Assembly (NCBI GenBank): GCA_015143295.1
Contig: CM026557.1
Span: 36,279,965-36,343,964 of the forward strand
Source of the DNA: Tetracentron sinense
Taxonomy: Eukaryota; Streptophyta; Magnoliopsida; Trochodendrales; Trochodendraceae
Length of the DNA: 64,000 nucleotides
Direction: 5' to 3'
This document shows, in pieces, positions 1 through 11,510 of the stretch (positions are counted from its first letter, which is position 1; the number at the start of each line of letters is the position of its first letter). The position numbers and the translations under genes were made by a program. The notes under the pieces were generated by a model. It did not search any database. It saw only the letters and a list, made by a program, of their open reading frames with translations, and was not told where the DNA came from.

Positions 1-499
1 AACAGAGTGTAAAGTGAAACGGTTATAAAGGTGTTGATAACAAGAGGAGAACCAGGGCGTGACATGGTTGTTGAGAATGACATGTCTTGCAACTGTGAAC
101 ATATTCTCTCCCTACATGTTGTCTCTCTTCCTTTCCTACCCGTTGTCTTTTCTATTCAGTTGTTACACATTTAATCTGCGAATCTAAGATAAAACTCAGG
201 CCCAAAATTAGCATCGTTATTTCACTAATTTAATTTGACAACCCTATTTGTATAGTTTATCTATACTTTCTTTTTCAATCAATTATTCTTAAAAGAAAGC
301 GCTTTGCCTTACCTATGATGAAAGCAAGAATGTGGACTCTAATAAATTAAAAGAATGAAAAAAAAAATCATTGTTTTTCTTTTCATTTTTTAGTATAGAT
401 ATATATGACGCCTGCTTTTGTGCCGCACTGCTGATCTTAATCTTAGCATTTATTTCTTGGTTCTATCCATAATAAATAAATACAGTGGTAGGAAAATAA
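1..499. other. no gene seen
   Basis: AT-rich sequence with no convincing exon or element boundary. It ends at the solo LTR that starts at 500. Confidence 0.5.
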
Positions 500-2227
500 T
501 GTTAGCCTATAGGTTTTCTACCTAAGGTAACATCCTTGATTTTGATGATAACACACCAATGGAATAGGATATGTGGTACTAATGTTTCTATTGAGTTTAT
601 GTGAAAATCAGAATATAAAGAGCATTAGCAAAGTCACTCAAGGAAAAAGTATGAAAGTGACACCATCTATGAGAAGATCCTTCATCAATTCAAGGCAAGT
701 CATTTGGATCAAATTGAAGATCAATGAAGATTGGAAAAGAATGATGATCTTGAAGCTAAAGAAGTCAAATCAGAAGATCCAAGATCAAGTTGAAGACCAA
801 CTCTCAAGAAGGTTTAGAGTATCATTTTTTATCTTTTAAAAGAGTTTAGGACTTGTGTAAAAAGTCCTCAAAGTTTGGTTGTTGAAAAGCTCATAAACTT
901 AGATTGACCCTAGGTTCCTTAGAATCAACTTGAAAATCACTTAAAGGATATAACAAGTTGGTAATCATCTTGATTAAAATAAAGGAGAAGACCTTGGAAT
1001 CAAATCTCATCATTAAAGTGTCAAAAATGGATTTTGTGCAAAAATTGCACTATCCAGTCGACTAAATGGGGTTATCCAGTCGACTATTTTTTTTTTGGCC
1101 ATTTTGTTCCAAAACCAGAAATCTTCAGGACCCATTTTGACCATGAATAAAGCAGAATTAGGATTTGATCATTAGACACAAAATTATTTCCCTTTTAAAT
1201 CACTTAATTTCATTAAGTCAATCAGAAGTTATGGTTAAATTACTGAAGGAGACAAAACAGTGCACCATCCAGACGACTGGATAGACAAGTCAACATTGGG
1301 ACCCACTTAGACTAAAAATAAAGCAGAATTAGGATTTTTACATTATACACAAAATTGTTCCCCTTTGAATTTTGAGTCTATTGAAAGTTGAATCACCTCA
1401 TTTCAATAAGCCAATCAAAAGTTATGGTCGAATCACTGAGAGGCAAAAACGGAGCACCATCCAGACGACTAGATGGAGTCATCCAATCGACTGGATGACT
1501 CGGGACAGAGCATTTTACTCTTTTTCAAATGATCTTTTTGCATTAAATGTTGCTCTAACGGCTATGAAACTTCTTGGTTTATAAAATGAGATGATTTATG
1601 AACAAAATAAGATCTCCTATCATTCTAGATCATTCAATCATTTACTCACAAGCTTAGATTTTCAAGTCTATTGAGTATACCCTAGAAATCCCAAAATCTC
1701 ATATCTTGAGCTATTCAACTCCAATCTTTTGGAGATTTTTAGAGAACTTTAAAGTGATTATCTAGCTCGTATTAAGGAGCATTTTATGATTATAAAAACA
1801 CTTCTATATAAATAGTGTATGAAATCAAGAATCGGTAGATTCTAATACTTGAAGTGAGGAGTTTCATTGTAAGGTTGGATCTTCACCCGGAAAAAGATCA
1901 TGGAAGTCAAAAGAGGGGATTCTCTTGTAAGTGTAACGGTTTGGTCTTCATCCGTAAGAAGACTTGCGATTTGGAATAAATCGTAGTGAATCCTCTAGCG
2001 GGTATAGCTTGAGGCGGGGGACGTAGGCTAGATTGCCGAACCTCGTGAACATAGTCTTTGAGTTTGAATTCCTTAACTTTTTCCTTATTTCTCTCTATTA
2101 CTTTCATTTTAGAATTGCTAGTTGCATTCTCTTGATTAATTTAAATTCCGCAAAAGGGACTAAGTTAAAACTTTAAATTTGCCAAAATCCTATTCACCCC
2201 CCCTCTAGGGTCAATAATTGGGCAACA
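500..2227 (+). mobile_element. solo LTR (copia-like family shared with 10091-11448)
   Basis: The 1728-bp block starts TGTTAGCC and ends GGGCAACA, with the TG...CA ends of an LTR. The flanks are AATAA (495-499) and AATGA (2228-2232), a 5-bp target duplication with one mismatch. Its tail (a C-rich tract, CTCTAGGGTC, then GCAACA) and its start (TGTTAG... GATGATAACACA) match the 5' LTR at 10091-11448. No internal gag or pol follows, so this is the product of LTR-LTR recombination. A TATA-like TTTATAAAATGAG lies at about 1578-1590, with palindromic repeats just upstream. Confidence 0.75.
1051..1500 (+). repeat. palindromic motif cluster upstream of the LTR TATA box
   Basis: Two copies of TATCCAGTCGACTA lie at 1051-1064 and 1073-1086. 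TCCAGACGACTGGA lies at about 1268, an imperfect palindrome at 1457-1476, and an inverted repeat with perfect 9-bp arms (AGTCATCCA / TGGATGACT) at 1477-1500. The cluster ends about 80 bp before the TATA-like box. Function unknown; see findings. Confidence 0.7.
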
Positions 2228-2232
2228 AATGA

Positions 2233-2870
2233 CTATCAAAACTGTCATGCAAATTCGTAAAAACACAAATATAAAGACCAGAACCCCCCAAAAAAATCCA
2301 TCAAAAATTTCAGAAAAAAGAAAAAAAATGGTAAGTCATCATAGTTGACATAACCATATCTAAGGGATTTGCTGGAAGCAGTATCTCTGCAAAGGCGAAC
2401 AGAAGCAATAGGACCCAACACACCAATTAAGACTTCTAAGAGCTCCATTTATGATAAAAGGTGCCGAAGCGGAGTCTCTGTAAATGCGAATATGTTTAAC
2501 AAAAAAAAATTGTAAATTATTAGAGACTTTTGAAAAAATTCGAAAACTTTTTTTTCTGGTTTGGGTGCATTTGGGTTCATGAAATTGGAATTAGAATTAA
2601 CCTAAAGAATTGAATTCTATGAAATCAAAATCCATTGAATTAAATTCTACAGAGTTTAGAATTCTACAATTTGGATGCATTACTGATTAGATGGAATTAA
2701 ACTGTAACAATTTCTATTTCTTGTTGTCATAATAATTCAAGCATCATCTCATCCATTTGAGATTCTCTTCACTTATCCCAACTACTTGAAAGCTTATGTA
2801 AAGTTTGATTTTAATAATACAATGAGTTTGAGAAGACTTGTTGGCCACTACTTTGATTATTCGTCTTTTC
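2233..2870. other. no gene seen
   Basis: AT-rich intergenic sequence with A and T runs. No exon or terminal repeat could be supported. Confidence 0.45.
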
Positions 2871-2875
2871 CACTG

Positions 2876-3128
2876 TTGTCAGAACCGGCCTAGACCGGCC
2901 GGTTGAACCGGAAAAATCGGGAACCGGTTCCCAAACCTCCCAAAACCGGACCTAATTAAAAACCGGCCAATTTTGTCAAAACCGGAAGAACCGGCCGGTT
3001 GAATAGGGAACCAGTGGTAAAACAGGTTGAGAACCGGTCAAAACTGGCCAAACTGAGTAAAAGTAATTTTTTTTTTTTTAAAAAGGACACGATTGAATCG
3101 GTTGAAACCAGTCCAGTCCGATAACATT
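2876..3128. repeat. ACCGG-rich short element, probable MITE
   Basis: The block is dense in the words ACCGG and CCGGTT and runs from TGTTGTCAGAACCGG to CAGTCCGATAACA. The ends are imperfect inverted repeats of each other (TGTTGTC versus TGTTATC). No clear TSD was found, so the class is open. Confidence 0.4.
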
Positions 3129-3274
3129 GGTCTTTTCTATTCACCACTTGATTGACTTCTATGCTGTCATCCTACATAGCCCTTGGAATTTGACCAGTCT
3201 AAGACTGGTACTCCATTACAAGATGGAGAGACAATTGATCGTTCGTAATGTTTTGGACTTGGTATATATATATA

Positions 3275-3547
3275 TTGGTTGAAATGATATCATGTAACTA
3301 ACACACTCTCTAAACACACACAGCCAAATAGCCGTTGAGGTGCGATTAAGGGTAAGTCCAAGCAACCACTCTAAAATGACCTATCTTAAGGAGGATTGAT
3401 GGCCCCTTATACACCCCTGCGAAGTCCACTTCCAACCAATGTGGGACTAAACCCAAGATACACCCTAGCGCACGCGGTAACAAAGTCAAATTGGTTTTTT
3501 TTGGTTAAAATGATATCATGTAACTAACACACACTCTCTAAACACAG
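3275..3547 (+). repeat. pair of about 47-bp direct repeats flanking a 175-bp spacer
   Basis: A block containing ATGATATCATGTAACTAACA followed by ACTCTCTAAACACA occurs at about 3275-3324 and again at about 3501-3547. The spacer has no recognisable gene. Confidence 0.6.
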
Positions 3548-4565
3548 GGGGTCTTAATAATTAGGGCATTCAGGGCCTTGTGTTGATGGACGATGACATG
3601 CAAGTTGATTAATTTCCCAGTTCGGGTGAGAAACACAGCATGTTATAGTTAGAATTTCAAGATTGTGTTCGATTTGAATGAAAGTGGGTAAAAGAAAAGA
3701 AAAGCTAACATTTTGCCTGTTCGGTTTAAAAGAACACTCCTTTCTCGAGAATCTAGTTTCTCTATAGTAATGCAGTGCATTAATTTTCTCGCAAAAATTT
3801 TCTTCAGTTGAAGTAGGTTGTTTTGAAAGAAAAGTGATAATTTTCCCATTATACCCCTCTCAACGGTAGTCTTTCAAGGTCATTTTTGTCTCTTTTAAAA
3901 AAATTATGTTACTTTTCTTTTCTTTTCTTTTCTGTTCTTTTCTTTTCTATTCTTTTCTTTCTCCCACTCACTTTCCATGAATCTAACACAATCCAACAGT
4001 ATTTTATGAAAGGGAAATAGTACTTTGTTTACATGTTTTAACTAAGGTAATATTACTCAAGAAGCTTTGATTGGGCTGGGCCAAGATAGTCCTAAAGGGT
4101 TGACCGAACCAAACTAGAGCACCCAGAATATGCACGCTCGCCTCGATAGTCCACTCGCTCCAACCTAGCTCATGAGCATGTGTACTGTATGCTCAAGGCT
4201 TACATCAAGTAACCTCGCTTGCAGGCTCTTTGCAGTGCTAAGCTATCCGGTACCGTTACATTGTCCTCATGTAGCCAAACAACCCGTTACATTGTCCTCA
4301 TGTAGCCAAACAACCAGTGGCTTGTGCCCATGTATATATCCCCATGTTGGGTGTTTCAGATTCCATTCCCTTGAGTAACGGTATGGCGGTTGATAGGCCC
4401 ACCATGTTTAGGGTTAGCCCACTTCTAAGTTGGCTGCTTGACTTTTTTACCCACTAATCACTGCTAGCTCACTAACTACTGCTAATCAACACGTATGAAA
4501 TTATGAACTAACCATATATAACTAAAAAAAACAAGTGTAAATAATAAATCTTCTTAAGACTTTAA
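3548..4565. other. intergenic, pyrimidine-rich tract and one tandem duplication
   Basis: It contains a TTTTC/TTCTT tract at about 3906-3962 and a perfect 31-bp tandem duplication at 4253-4283 and 4284-4314 (CCGTTACATTGTCCTCATGT...). No coding region could be supported. Confidence 0.5.
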
Positions 4566-5118
4566 TCTCTACTATAATGAGAGAAGTCCCCCATAATGAT
4601 AGAAATTCCCAAACTACCCCCGTACCTGATTTTTGTCAATTCCCAAACTATCCTTATATACAAACCTTAAAAATCTTCCTTCACATATTGTTTTACTTAA
4701 TTTCCAAACTATCCATTTCTCATCTACAATCTACCCCTTTCTCAAATTGTAACCTTATTTTTTATAAATTCCCAAACTACCCCTTTCTTATCTACAATCT
4801 ATTTAAAGTTATAAATTCTCAAACTACCCTTCATACAAAACCTTGATTTAATGTTTTACTTAATTCCCAAACTATTCTCAAACTACCATTTTCTCTTCTA
4901 CACCTTTTGACACTCCTTAACTGTGGTTAAAATTCACTCACTTCAAACTACCCCTTTCTCATCAATTGCACCCACAGGTTAACACTTGTCCCTTTTGACC
5001 CTCCTTAACTGTAGTTAAAATTCACTCACCTCTAGGGTTCCCCCAATCGCTCTCCCCCACCCCTCTCTCTCACGTGCATCGGATTGTACACACGTGCAAC
5101 GCTTGTGCCTTCCGCTAG
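4566..5118 (+). mobile_element. non-autonomous Helitron, 553 bp
   Basis: It begins TCTCTACTATAATGAGAG directly after an A and ends CTTCCGCTAG directly before a T. This is the A|TC...CTAG|T layout of plant Helitrons. Just before the 3' end a hairpin can form (CACGTGC, loop AAC, GCTTGTG). There are no terminal inverted repeats and no target duplication, as expected for the class. The interior repeats the phrase TTCCCAAACTACC at irregular spacing. No Rep/helicase is encoded. Confidence 0.75.
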
Positions 5119-5630
5119 TTAGTAATAGTAATAAATGGTGGCAGGAAGAGGAAGGAAACATTCCAAAATGGAATGGTGTAAAAAAGCAAAAACTGAGCCT
5201 CAGCAAAACTAACCCATAATTCTATGAGCCGTCTCGTAATTAATAAACCCAGTTGTGCCTAGTTAGTCAACTTTATGGCGTGGTAGGGCTAACCCATTCT
5301 CTCTATGTGCCCTAAAAGAAGCAAAAGAAAGCATTGGAATGTCTTGAAATCCATTAAAAATGCAAAAACCAAAAGTTGTTCATACTCTAAACATGCAAAC
5401 CACGAGCATTCATAAAAAAAAATTGCAATATGGTCAGACCCACCACGAAACTATACTTAATTGGAAAACTAGAGATTGAGATATTACCTACCATTCTTTA
5501 ATTTGATACAAACGTCTTCACGCTCATAAGCAAGGATAGTGGGAATATTTTCATTAAATATGAGCATTCACTTCTGATATTTTCTTTATACACATGTTGT
5601 CAACTTCGAGATTTCATACCCCCACGCAGT
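5119..5630 (+). other. upstream region of the NPF transporter gene
   Basis: About 510 bp lie between the Helitron and the first in-frame ATG. No strong TATA box stands out. The Helitron insertion therefore sits close to, or within, the promoter. Confidence 0.4.
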
Positions 5631-8600
5631 ATGACTAGCTCTCTAACATCTCCATTCTTGAATTCCGATAATCAAGAACACATGGAGGTCTCAGTGCAGC
5701 AACAATCCTCTCGGGGAAGATGGCGATCCGCCATTTTCATCATTGGTAAACCTCGCTTTCTTGTTGATCACCCAAATCTTGTCTAATTTTCAGAATCTCA
5801 TTCTTTCTATCATATTGCGATACAGGCGTCGAAGTAGCTGAGCGATTCGCTTTCTACGGCATGTCAGGGAACCTCATCACTTATCTCACTAATGTCCTAC
5901 ACCAATCTACCGCAACAGCAGCCAAGAATGTGAATATCTGGACTGGTGTATCGACCCTCCTCCCTTTACTAGGTGCCTTCATCGCCGATACCTACTTGGG
6001 TCGGTTTAAGACAATCCTCGTCGCGTCTTTGATCTATGTTTTGGTGGGTTCATTGAATTCTCCTCCCATTTTATCCAAAATTTGTAGGTTGTTTTTATTT
6101 GAAATTGTAGAATTATGTTTGTGATAGCTGATCAGGATTGTAAATCACAGGGACTAGTTATGCTAGTGATATCGGTGTCAGTGGTACCCTTGCGATTTCG
6201 ATATGTAACATTCTACTTCTCCCTTTACATGGTGGCGGTCGGGGAAGGTGGACACAAGCCGTGTGTACAAACATTTGGAGCTGATCAATTCGACCAAGAT
6301 AAACCAGAAGATAAGAAAGCCAAGAGTTCTTTCTTCAATTGGTGGTACTGTGGAATATGCGGTGCTGCTGCCGCTGCTATGTTTATTGTAATTTATGTCC
6401 AAGATAACGTGGGATGGGCGCTTGGGTTTGGAATTCCGGCTGCTGCGATGGTGCTCGCTCTTGTTTTGTTTGTGCTAGGACGGAGATTGTATAGGCATCA
6501 TGTTCTGAGCGGGAGTCCGTTAACTCGAGTGGCGCAAGTGTTCGTCGCAGCTTGTCGTAAGAGGCGCTTGACTGTGTCACAGGATGGCCATGGAGAATGC
6601 TGGGATGGGGAGGGCATGGGAGTTCAGCCTAAGGGTCGGACACTCACTCGTACCAAGCAATTCAAGTAAGTTATATATAGTTCCAGGGTAATTTGAAAAT
6701 GATGATACACTTATCCCCGAAAAACTGTCCCTTTTCAAGGATAAGGTGTTTAAAGTTGGGTTACACTACTACTCCAATTATGCATGCCAAACAGAAGATA
6801 AGTTATTATCTTAGAAGGTGTTTGGACAAACACCCCATATATTCAATTTGTGGAAATGAGTCTCCTAAGCAAGTGCTTGCTTTGGTAGGACCCACAAAAT
6901 GTCCATGCCTAGTGCTTGGATTAGTACTTGATTAGCGGCCTCGGCTTGTCTCAGGCGAAGCCAGAAAGGGCTCTCGGGGTTCCATACATTGTGTGACAGT
7001 TGGTGTAAAATTGGGGAGAAGTCATTCCATTTTCTCCCCATAATTTTGACTTCTCCCTGACTTCTCCCCATTTGAAATCTCTCACCCGTATTCTCGTATA
7101 CTTATCGCCACTTGTCCTATTATAGGTGGAGAAGTCAAAATCATGGCCCCATGATTTTAACTTCTCCACCACCTGTCCCCTATTCTATAGAACCCTGAGA
7201 CAAGCCCTTTCTGGCTTCCGCAGAGACAATCCAAGGCCTTGATTAGCAAGCCTTTTCAGCCAAGTTAGTAGGACCCAACAAAATGCCTTTTCAGCCACGT
7301 TTAGTAGGACCCACAAAATGTTAATGCCTTTCGGTGCGTGTTTGGTAACTAGTTTTAAGTTGTGAGCCTAAATACCATCCCATAAAGTCATCCCACATTT
7401 ATACAGGGGGATACCAAGTTGGTATTAAACATGCAACTTAGATCAGCACTTTTGTGTCTTTGGGGTCTAAGGTAACAATACCACAACTTAGATCAGCACT
7501 TCACAACTTGAAACTTGTTGCCAAACACATTCCTCAGCGGTATATGAGGCCCTAACCAAAGATATCATATGGTTGTACCAAATAATTAGGATAGTCTTGG
7601 TTGTTAATGTTTGACCTCTTGCTCAACTAAAATGTTCTTTGTTTAATATCTCGTTAGCACCTGATTTTGTAAATCTTTACTTTACAAAATTAAAGATTCG
7701 GCGGGGAAGTCATGCTCTCCCAGTGGAAATATGTGCATGCGATTGATCCGGTCCGAGAAGAGGGTGTGAAGAGGGTGTGATGGCCGAATATTCACCCGCC
7801 CCTTAACCTAGAAGAAATACTAACCTTGCTAACCAGGGTTTTGAACTAATTATATGAATTCGGGAAAAAAAAAAAATGTCAACATTTTTTTTTAAACCAA
7901 ATCCTCTACGGTGATCCGGTTTTGACCCTTGAGGTCACCGCATGTCCCTTTTGACACCCCTTAACTATGGTTCACTCACCCATCCTTGGTTTTTTTTTTT
8001 TAATATTTATTCTTTTTTTTATATATTTTAACATTAAAAAAACCCTGAAAACATTTTTTTAAAATTAAAAGAGAATTAATATTTTTTTAAAAAAACCAAG
8101 GAGGTGGGTGAACCCTAGGGTTGGGTGAATCTTAACCATAGTTAAGGTTGTCAAATGGGACACGTGGCAACCTCAGGAGTGATAACCGGATTTAGAGGAT
8201 TTGGTTTTTTTTTCTTTTGTTTGGGGTAGGGGTAATCATTTATCTAGGTTAGGGGTTAGTACACATGATGGGCACTTAACGATAATATGTTAATCCCATC
8301 TTACAAATTGTGAACAATGCAGATTTTTGGACAAAGCGGCGTTAATTGACGATCTTGATGCTTCGAGCACGACCATAAACAATTGGAGGCTTTGCTCAAT
8401 AAATCAAGTAGAAGAAGCGAAGATTCTCTTTCGGCTAATCCCAATTTGGCTGAGTTGCTCCGTGTATGCCATAGTGTTTGCGCAAATGGGCACCTTCTTT
8501 ACTAAGCAAGGCAGCACCGTGGTCACAAAGATTGGGTCACACTTTCATATACCCCCATCCTCACTTCAAGTGTTTACTGGCATAGTGGTTGTTATTGTTG

Positions 8601-9160
8601 TGCCCATATATGATCGGATTCTAGTTCCGGTCACTAGAAACATCACAGGGCTTCCCTCCGGCATAACCATGCTGCAAAGGATTGGGGTTGGGATGTTCTT
8701 CTCAACAGTTACCATGATTGTAGCAGCTCTAGTAGAGGCTAGAAGAATTAGCATTGCTAGAGAACATGGGCTCCTCGATGAACCAAAAACTACCGTACCG
8801 ATGAGCGTTTGGTGGTTACTCCCACAATATGTGATCGCCGGAGTTTCCGACGTGTTCGCCATCGTCGGATTGCAAGAACTTTTCTATGATCAAATGCCAG
8901 AGGAGATGCGGAGCATGGGTGCCGCGGCATATCTTAGCGTATTGGGGGTGGGAAGTTTATTGAGTAGTGTTGTTATATCTATTGTACAGTTGATCAGCAC
9001 AAGATGTGGAGAATCATGGCTGGGTGACAATCTTAATCGTGCGCACCTTGATTACTACTACTGGGTTCTTGCTGGATTGAACACTCTGGCATTATGTGTG
9101 TATGTAGGTGTTGCTAGGTGTTTTGTGTACAAGAAAATTGATGGCCTTGCTCCCACGTAG
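5631..9160 (+). CDS. NRT1/PTR family (NPF5-like) proton-coupled transporter, 4 exons
   Basis: A twelve-helix MFS transporter of the POT/PTR (NPF) family, moving nitrate, peptides or other solutes with protons across plasma or vacuolar membrane. Exons: 5631-5745, 5826-6043, 6151-6665 and 8323-9160. All introns are GT-AG, the phases agree, and the spliced frame is 561 codons plus TAG. Family marks seen: the TM1 motif VEVAERFAFYG (ExxER proton-coupling motif), GADTYLGRF-type loop (here IADTYLGRF), GEGGHKPCVQTFGADQF, SSFFNWWY, and the PTR signature FYDQMPEEMRSMG near the C-terminus. A hydrophilic central loop separates the two six-helix halves. The start at 5631 (MTSSLTSPF...) is preferred; an in-frame ATG at 5682 is the alternative. 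The closest group by eye is NPF5 (NPF5.10-like); substrate cannot be read from sequence. Intron 3 (1657 bp) holds two MITEs. No disabling mutation was seen. Confidence 0.88.
6937..7238. mobile_element. Mutator-like MITE in NPF intron 3 (family M1)
   Basis: A 302-bp element with terminal inverted repeats (GGCCTCGGCTTGTCTC and, reversed, GGCCTTGGATTGTCTC), flanked by a perfect 9-bp duplication TTGATTAGC (6928-6936 and 7239-7247). It carries a near-perfect inverted repeat around GAAGTCAAAATCATGG. It is the same family as the element at 27471-27739. No coding capacity. Confidence 0.85.
7894..8207. mobile_element. foldback MITE in NPF intron 3 (family X)
   Basis: The ends are AAACCAAATCCTCTA and its reverse complement TAGAGGATTTGGTTT. 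The inverted repeats extend inwards for about 90 bp (GTCCCTTTTGACA, CTTAACTATGGTT, CACCCA) around an A/T-rich core. It lies between T runs, so the TSD cannot be set. A shorter relative is nested in the hAT element at 53257. Confidence 0.75.
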
Positions 9161-10090
9161 ATGCTTTTATAGCCATTGATTTGAGCCCAATTGTTGGGGC
9201 CCAACCAATGGTAGTGAGATTGAATATAAGTCCTTAACTCTTTTTAAATTGTTATAAAAATTATGAATAGTTATTGTTTAAATTGTAAATTTTTGACAAA
9301 GTCATTAATTAAAAATAATAATAATACACGGAGTAATCATTTAACAAAGTTTTTCAAAAAAAATGATGGGGGCTTTGCAAAAATTTTGAAGACTTTGCTA
9401 CTATGATTAGGAGTTAGGACCTACAAAGTCTTTTAGATATTTACATGTATAATGCTCGCTCTCCTTCGAATGCGGTGGTCGTCCAACTTGCAAAGACACT
9501 CCATGTTTAAGTTAGTCTCTTGCTTGGCTTGAACCTAAAAGAAGACGATCATTAGAAGATAATGATCCACACCAAAGATGTTCATTGCCAGATGTTCCTC
9601 ACACGATAATCCCACCCCTCAGATTATGCTCCTCGGATCATTGCCCACTCCAATAATGCTCGTTGGATTATTCCTCACTCAAATGATGCTCCTCAAATCA
9701 TTTCTCCCTCAAATGATGCTCCTTCCCCTTTTTTTGAGGGTGTGATTGAGGCTTTTTATAGGCCGGTTGAATGGTCTCTACATCAGTGTCTCTATTTGTA
9801 GAGCCCCGAATTTGGGTTCACTGTTCATGAGAAGAGGGCAGTGAATAGTGCACTTGCATAGTGTATGTAAAGTTCCTAGTGGGTGAATAGTGTCTATAAA
9901 TAGTGATTTTAAGGCCTGAATGCCTTTTAGGTAGTTTGGGATGTGATGAATGAATAAAAGAGTTGGGATCAAAATATGTATGTGTTATGGGGTGTTAAAG
10001 ACAAGGAAAAAGAGTGGAAACACTCTAAGTAAGTTAGGAGAAGAGTGGAAGCACTCAAGAGGGAAAAAATAAAGAAAAAATGAGGAAAAT
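9161..10090. other. intergenic, with a degenerate 30-bp tandem repeat at about 9629-9724
   Basis: No gene seen. Three and a half units of about 30 bp (core AATGATGCTCCTCAAATCAT) lie at about 9629-9724. Each unit is itself a loose palindrome (ATGATG... / ...AATCATT). The first 200 bp probably include the NPF 3' UTR. Confidence 0.45.
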
Positions 10091-11448
10091 TGTTAGTCTC
10101 AAGGTTACAACTTTAAGTACCATTAATAGTTTCGATGATAACACAATAATTGAATGATATTTATGGTACTAATATTTTCATTTAGAATGTGTAATTTCAA
10201 AGAAAAAGAATATTAAGATCATCATTCAAGATATGAATAATTGAAGAGTCCAATCACTCAAGAGAATCAAAGTCCAAGTACTAAGTCACTTCAAGAGAAA
10301 AAGCTTCAAGGACTCATGCAAAATCATGAAGACTTGTCAAGCTTGAAGATCCATAAATTCCGAAAGAAGATCAACACTCCTACTAGTCTAGTGTTATCTT
10401 TAAGAGTGTCTAGGACCTTCTAAAAGTCCTCAAGGTATTGGAACTTGATTGCTCAAAGTTACCTAGATAGACCCTAGGAGACTTAGAATAATTTGGACAT
10501 CATTTTAAGGGCCCAAAAATGATTAAAATGATAATTTTATGATTGTCTATGGATCATAGCATCATACCCATCAATTTGGTCTCAAAAAGATGAGTTCTCT
10601 GTGAAATTTCAGAGAACTCGTCGATGAGTCTTGGTGACTCGTCAACGAGTGGCAAAGCAGTAAGCTCAGTTTGAGTTATGTCATCTCACTCGTCGACAAC
10701 TACTACTCACTCGTCGACGAGTGCTTGCGGGAACTGAGTGTAGTGGCTAGTTTTCAACGGCTAGTTCGCATTAATTGTTCTCCCAACGGCCCTATTGATT
10801 ACTCAACTATAAATAGAGCTTATTTATGAACTAAATACATGATTTTAACACTATTCATTCATACATTGATTATTCAAAATCTTCCAGCAATCAATACTCT
10901 ATTTTTCATTGAATACCTAGAATCTCAATCCCTCATTGTTTGAACTTTCAATTCCAATCATTCTTGAGTGATTATTAGCTTTGTATTCCATTCTTATCTA
11001 GCTCAGTTAGGAGCTTTCAATTTTGGATTTCAATATCCACCATCTCTTTGTAAAAGCAAAAGTCAAGAATTGAGTTTTCTTGCACCTGTTGAGAAGAGGT
11101 TCTTCTTGTATCCAAGAGAGGGTTTCTCTTGTAGAGGTTTTATCCTGAGCCTGTAAAAAAAATTGTAAAGGCTTACTCTCTGCCCGTAAAGAAGAGTGTG
11201 ATTAGTGGAATCGTGGGAAAATTCTTAAAGGGAGAAGCTTAAAGGCGGAGACTTAGGCAAGTTGCTAAACCCCAATATCAAATCTTCTATATGGTATCTC
11301 TCTCTCTCTCTCTCTCTCTCTGTTTATTCTGTTATTATTAAGTAGTAATAGTGATTAACTTTTAAATTCCGCATTAATCACTTAGTTAAAATTTTAAATT
11401 ATCATTGACCCTAATCACCCCCCTCTAGGGTCCATTAACTGAGCAACA
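10091..11448 (+). repeat. 5' LTR of copia element 1
   Basis: It starts TGTTAGTCTC and ends GAGCAACA. A promoter-like CTATAAATAGAGC lies at about 10807-10819, preceded by palindromes at 10617-10723. A (TC)n run lies at about 11296-11321 in the transcribed part. The tail CACCCCCCTCTAGGGTC is shared with the solo LTR at 500-2227. Confidence 0.8.
10617..10723 (+). repeat. palindrome cluster ACTCGTCGACGAGT upstream of TATA
   Basis: Four copies: ACTCGTCGATGAGT (10617-10630), GACTCGTCAACGAGT (10636-10650), a half copy at about 10687-10697, and the perfect 16-bp palindrome CACTCGTCGACGAGTG (10708-10723). The last one ends 84 bp before the TATA box. Confidence 0.85.
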
Positions 11449-11450
11449 AT

Positions 11451-11463
11451 TCGTATCAGAGCC
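11451..11463 (+). other. primer binding site of copia element 1
   Basis: TCGTATCAGAGCC follows the LTR end by two bases. It resembles the TGGTATCAGAGC site complementary to initiator tRNA-Met, with one change near its start. Confidence 0.7.
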
Positions 11464-11510
11464 TAGTACTTGGTTATTTAGATTTAACCATCCTAAGTTA
11501 AAGATCTTTA

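Noticed and set aside
1372..1584. Plus-strand 70-codon open frame
   Set aside because: It lies inside the solo LTR and is driven by its palindromic repeats.
3649..3849. Minus-strand 66-codon open frame
   Set aside because: No family, no splice support, in AT-rich repeat-like sequence.
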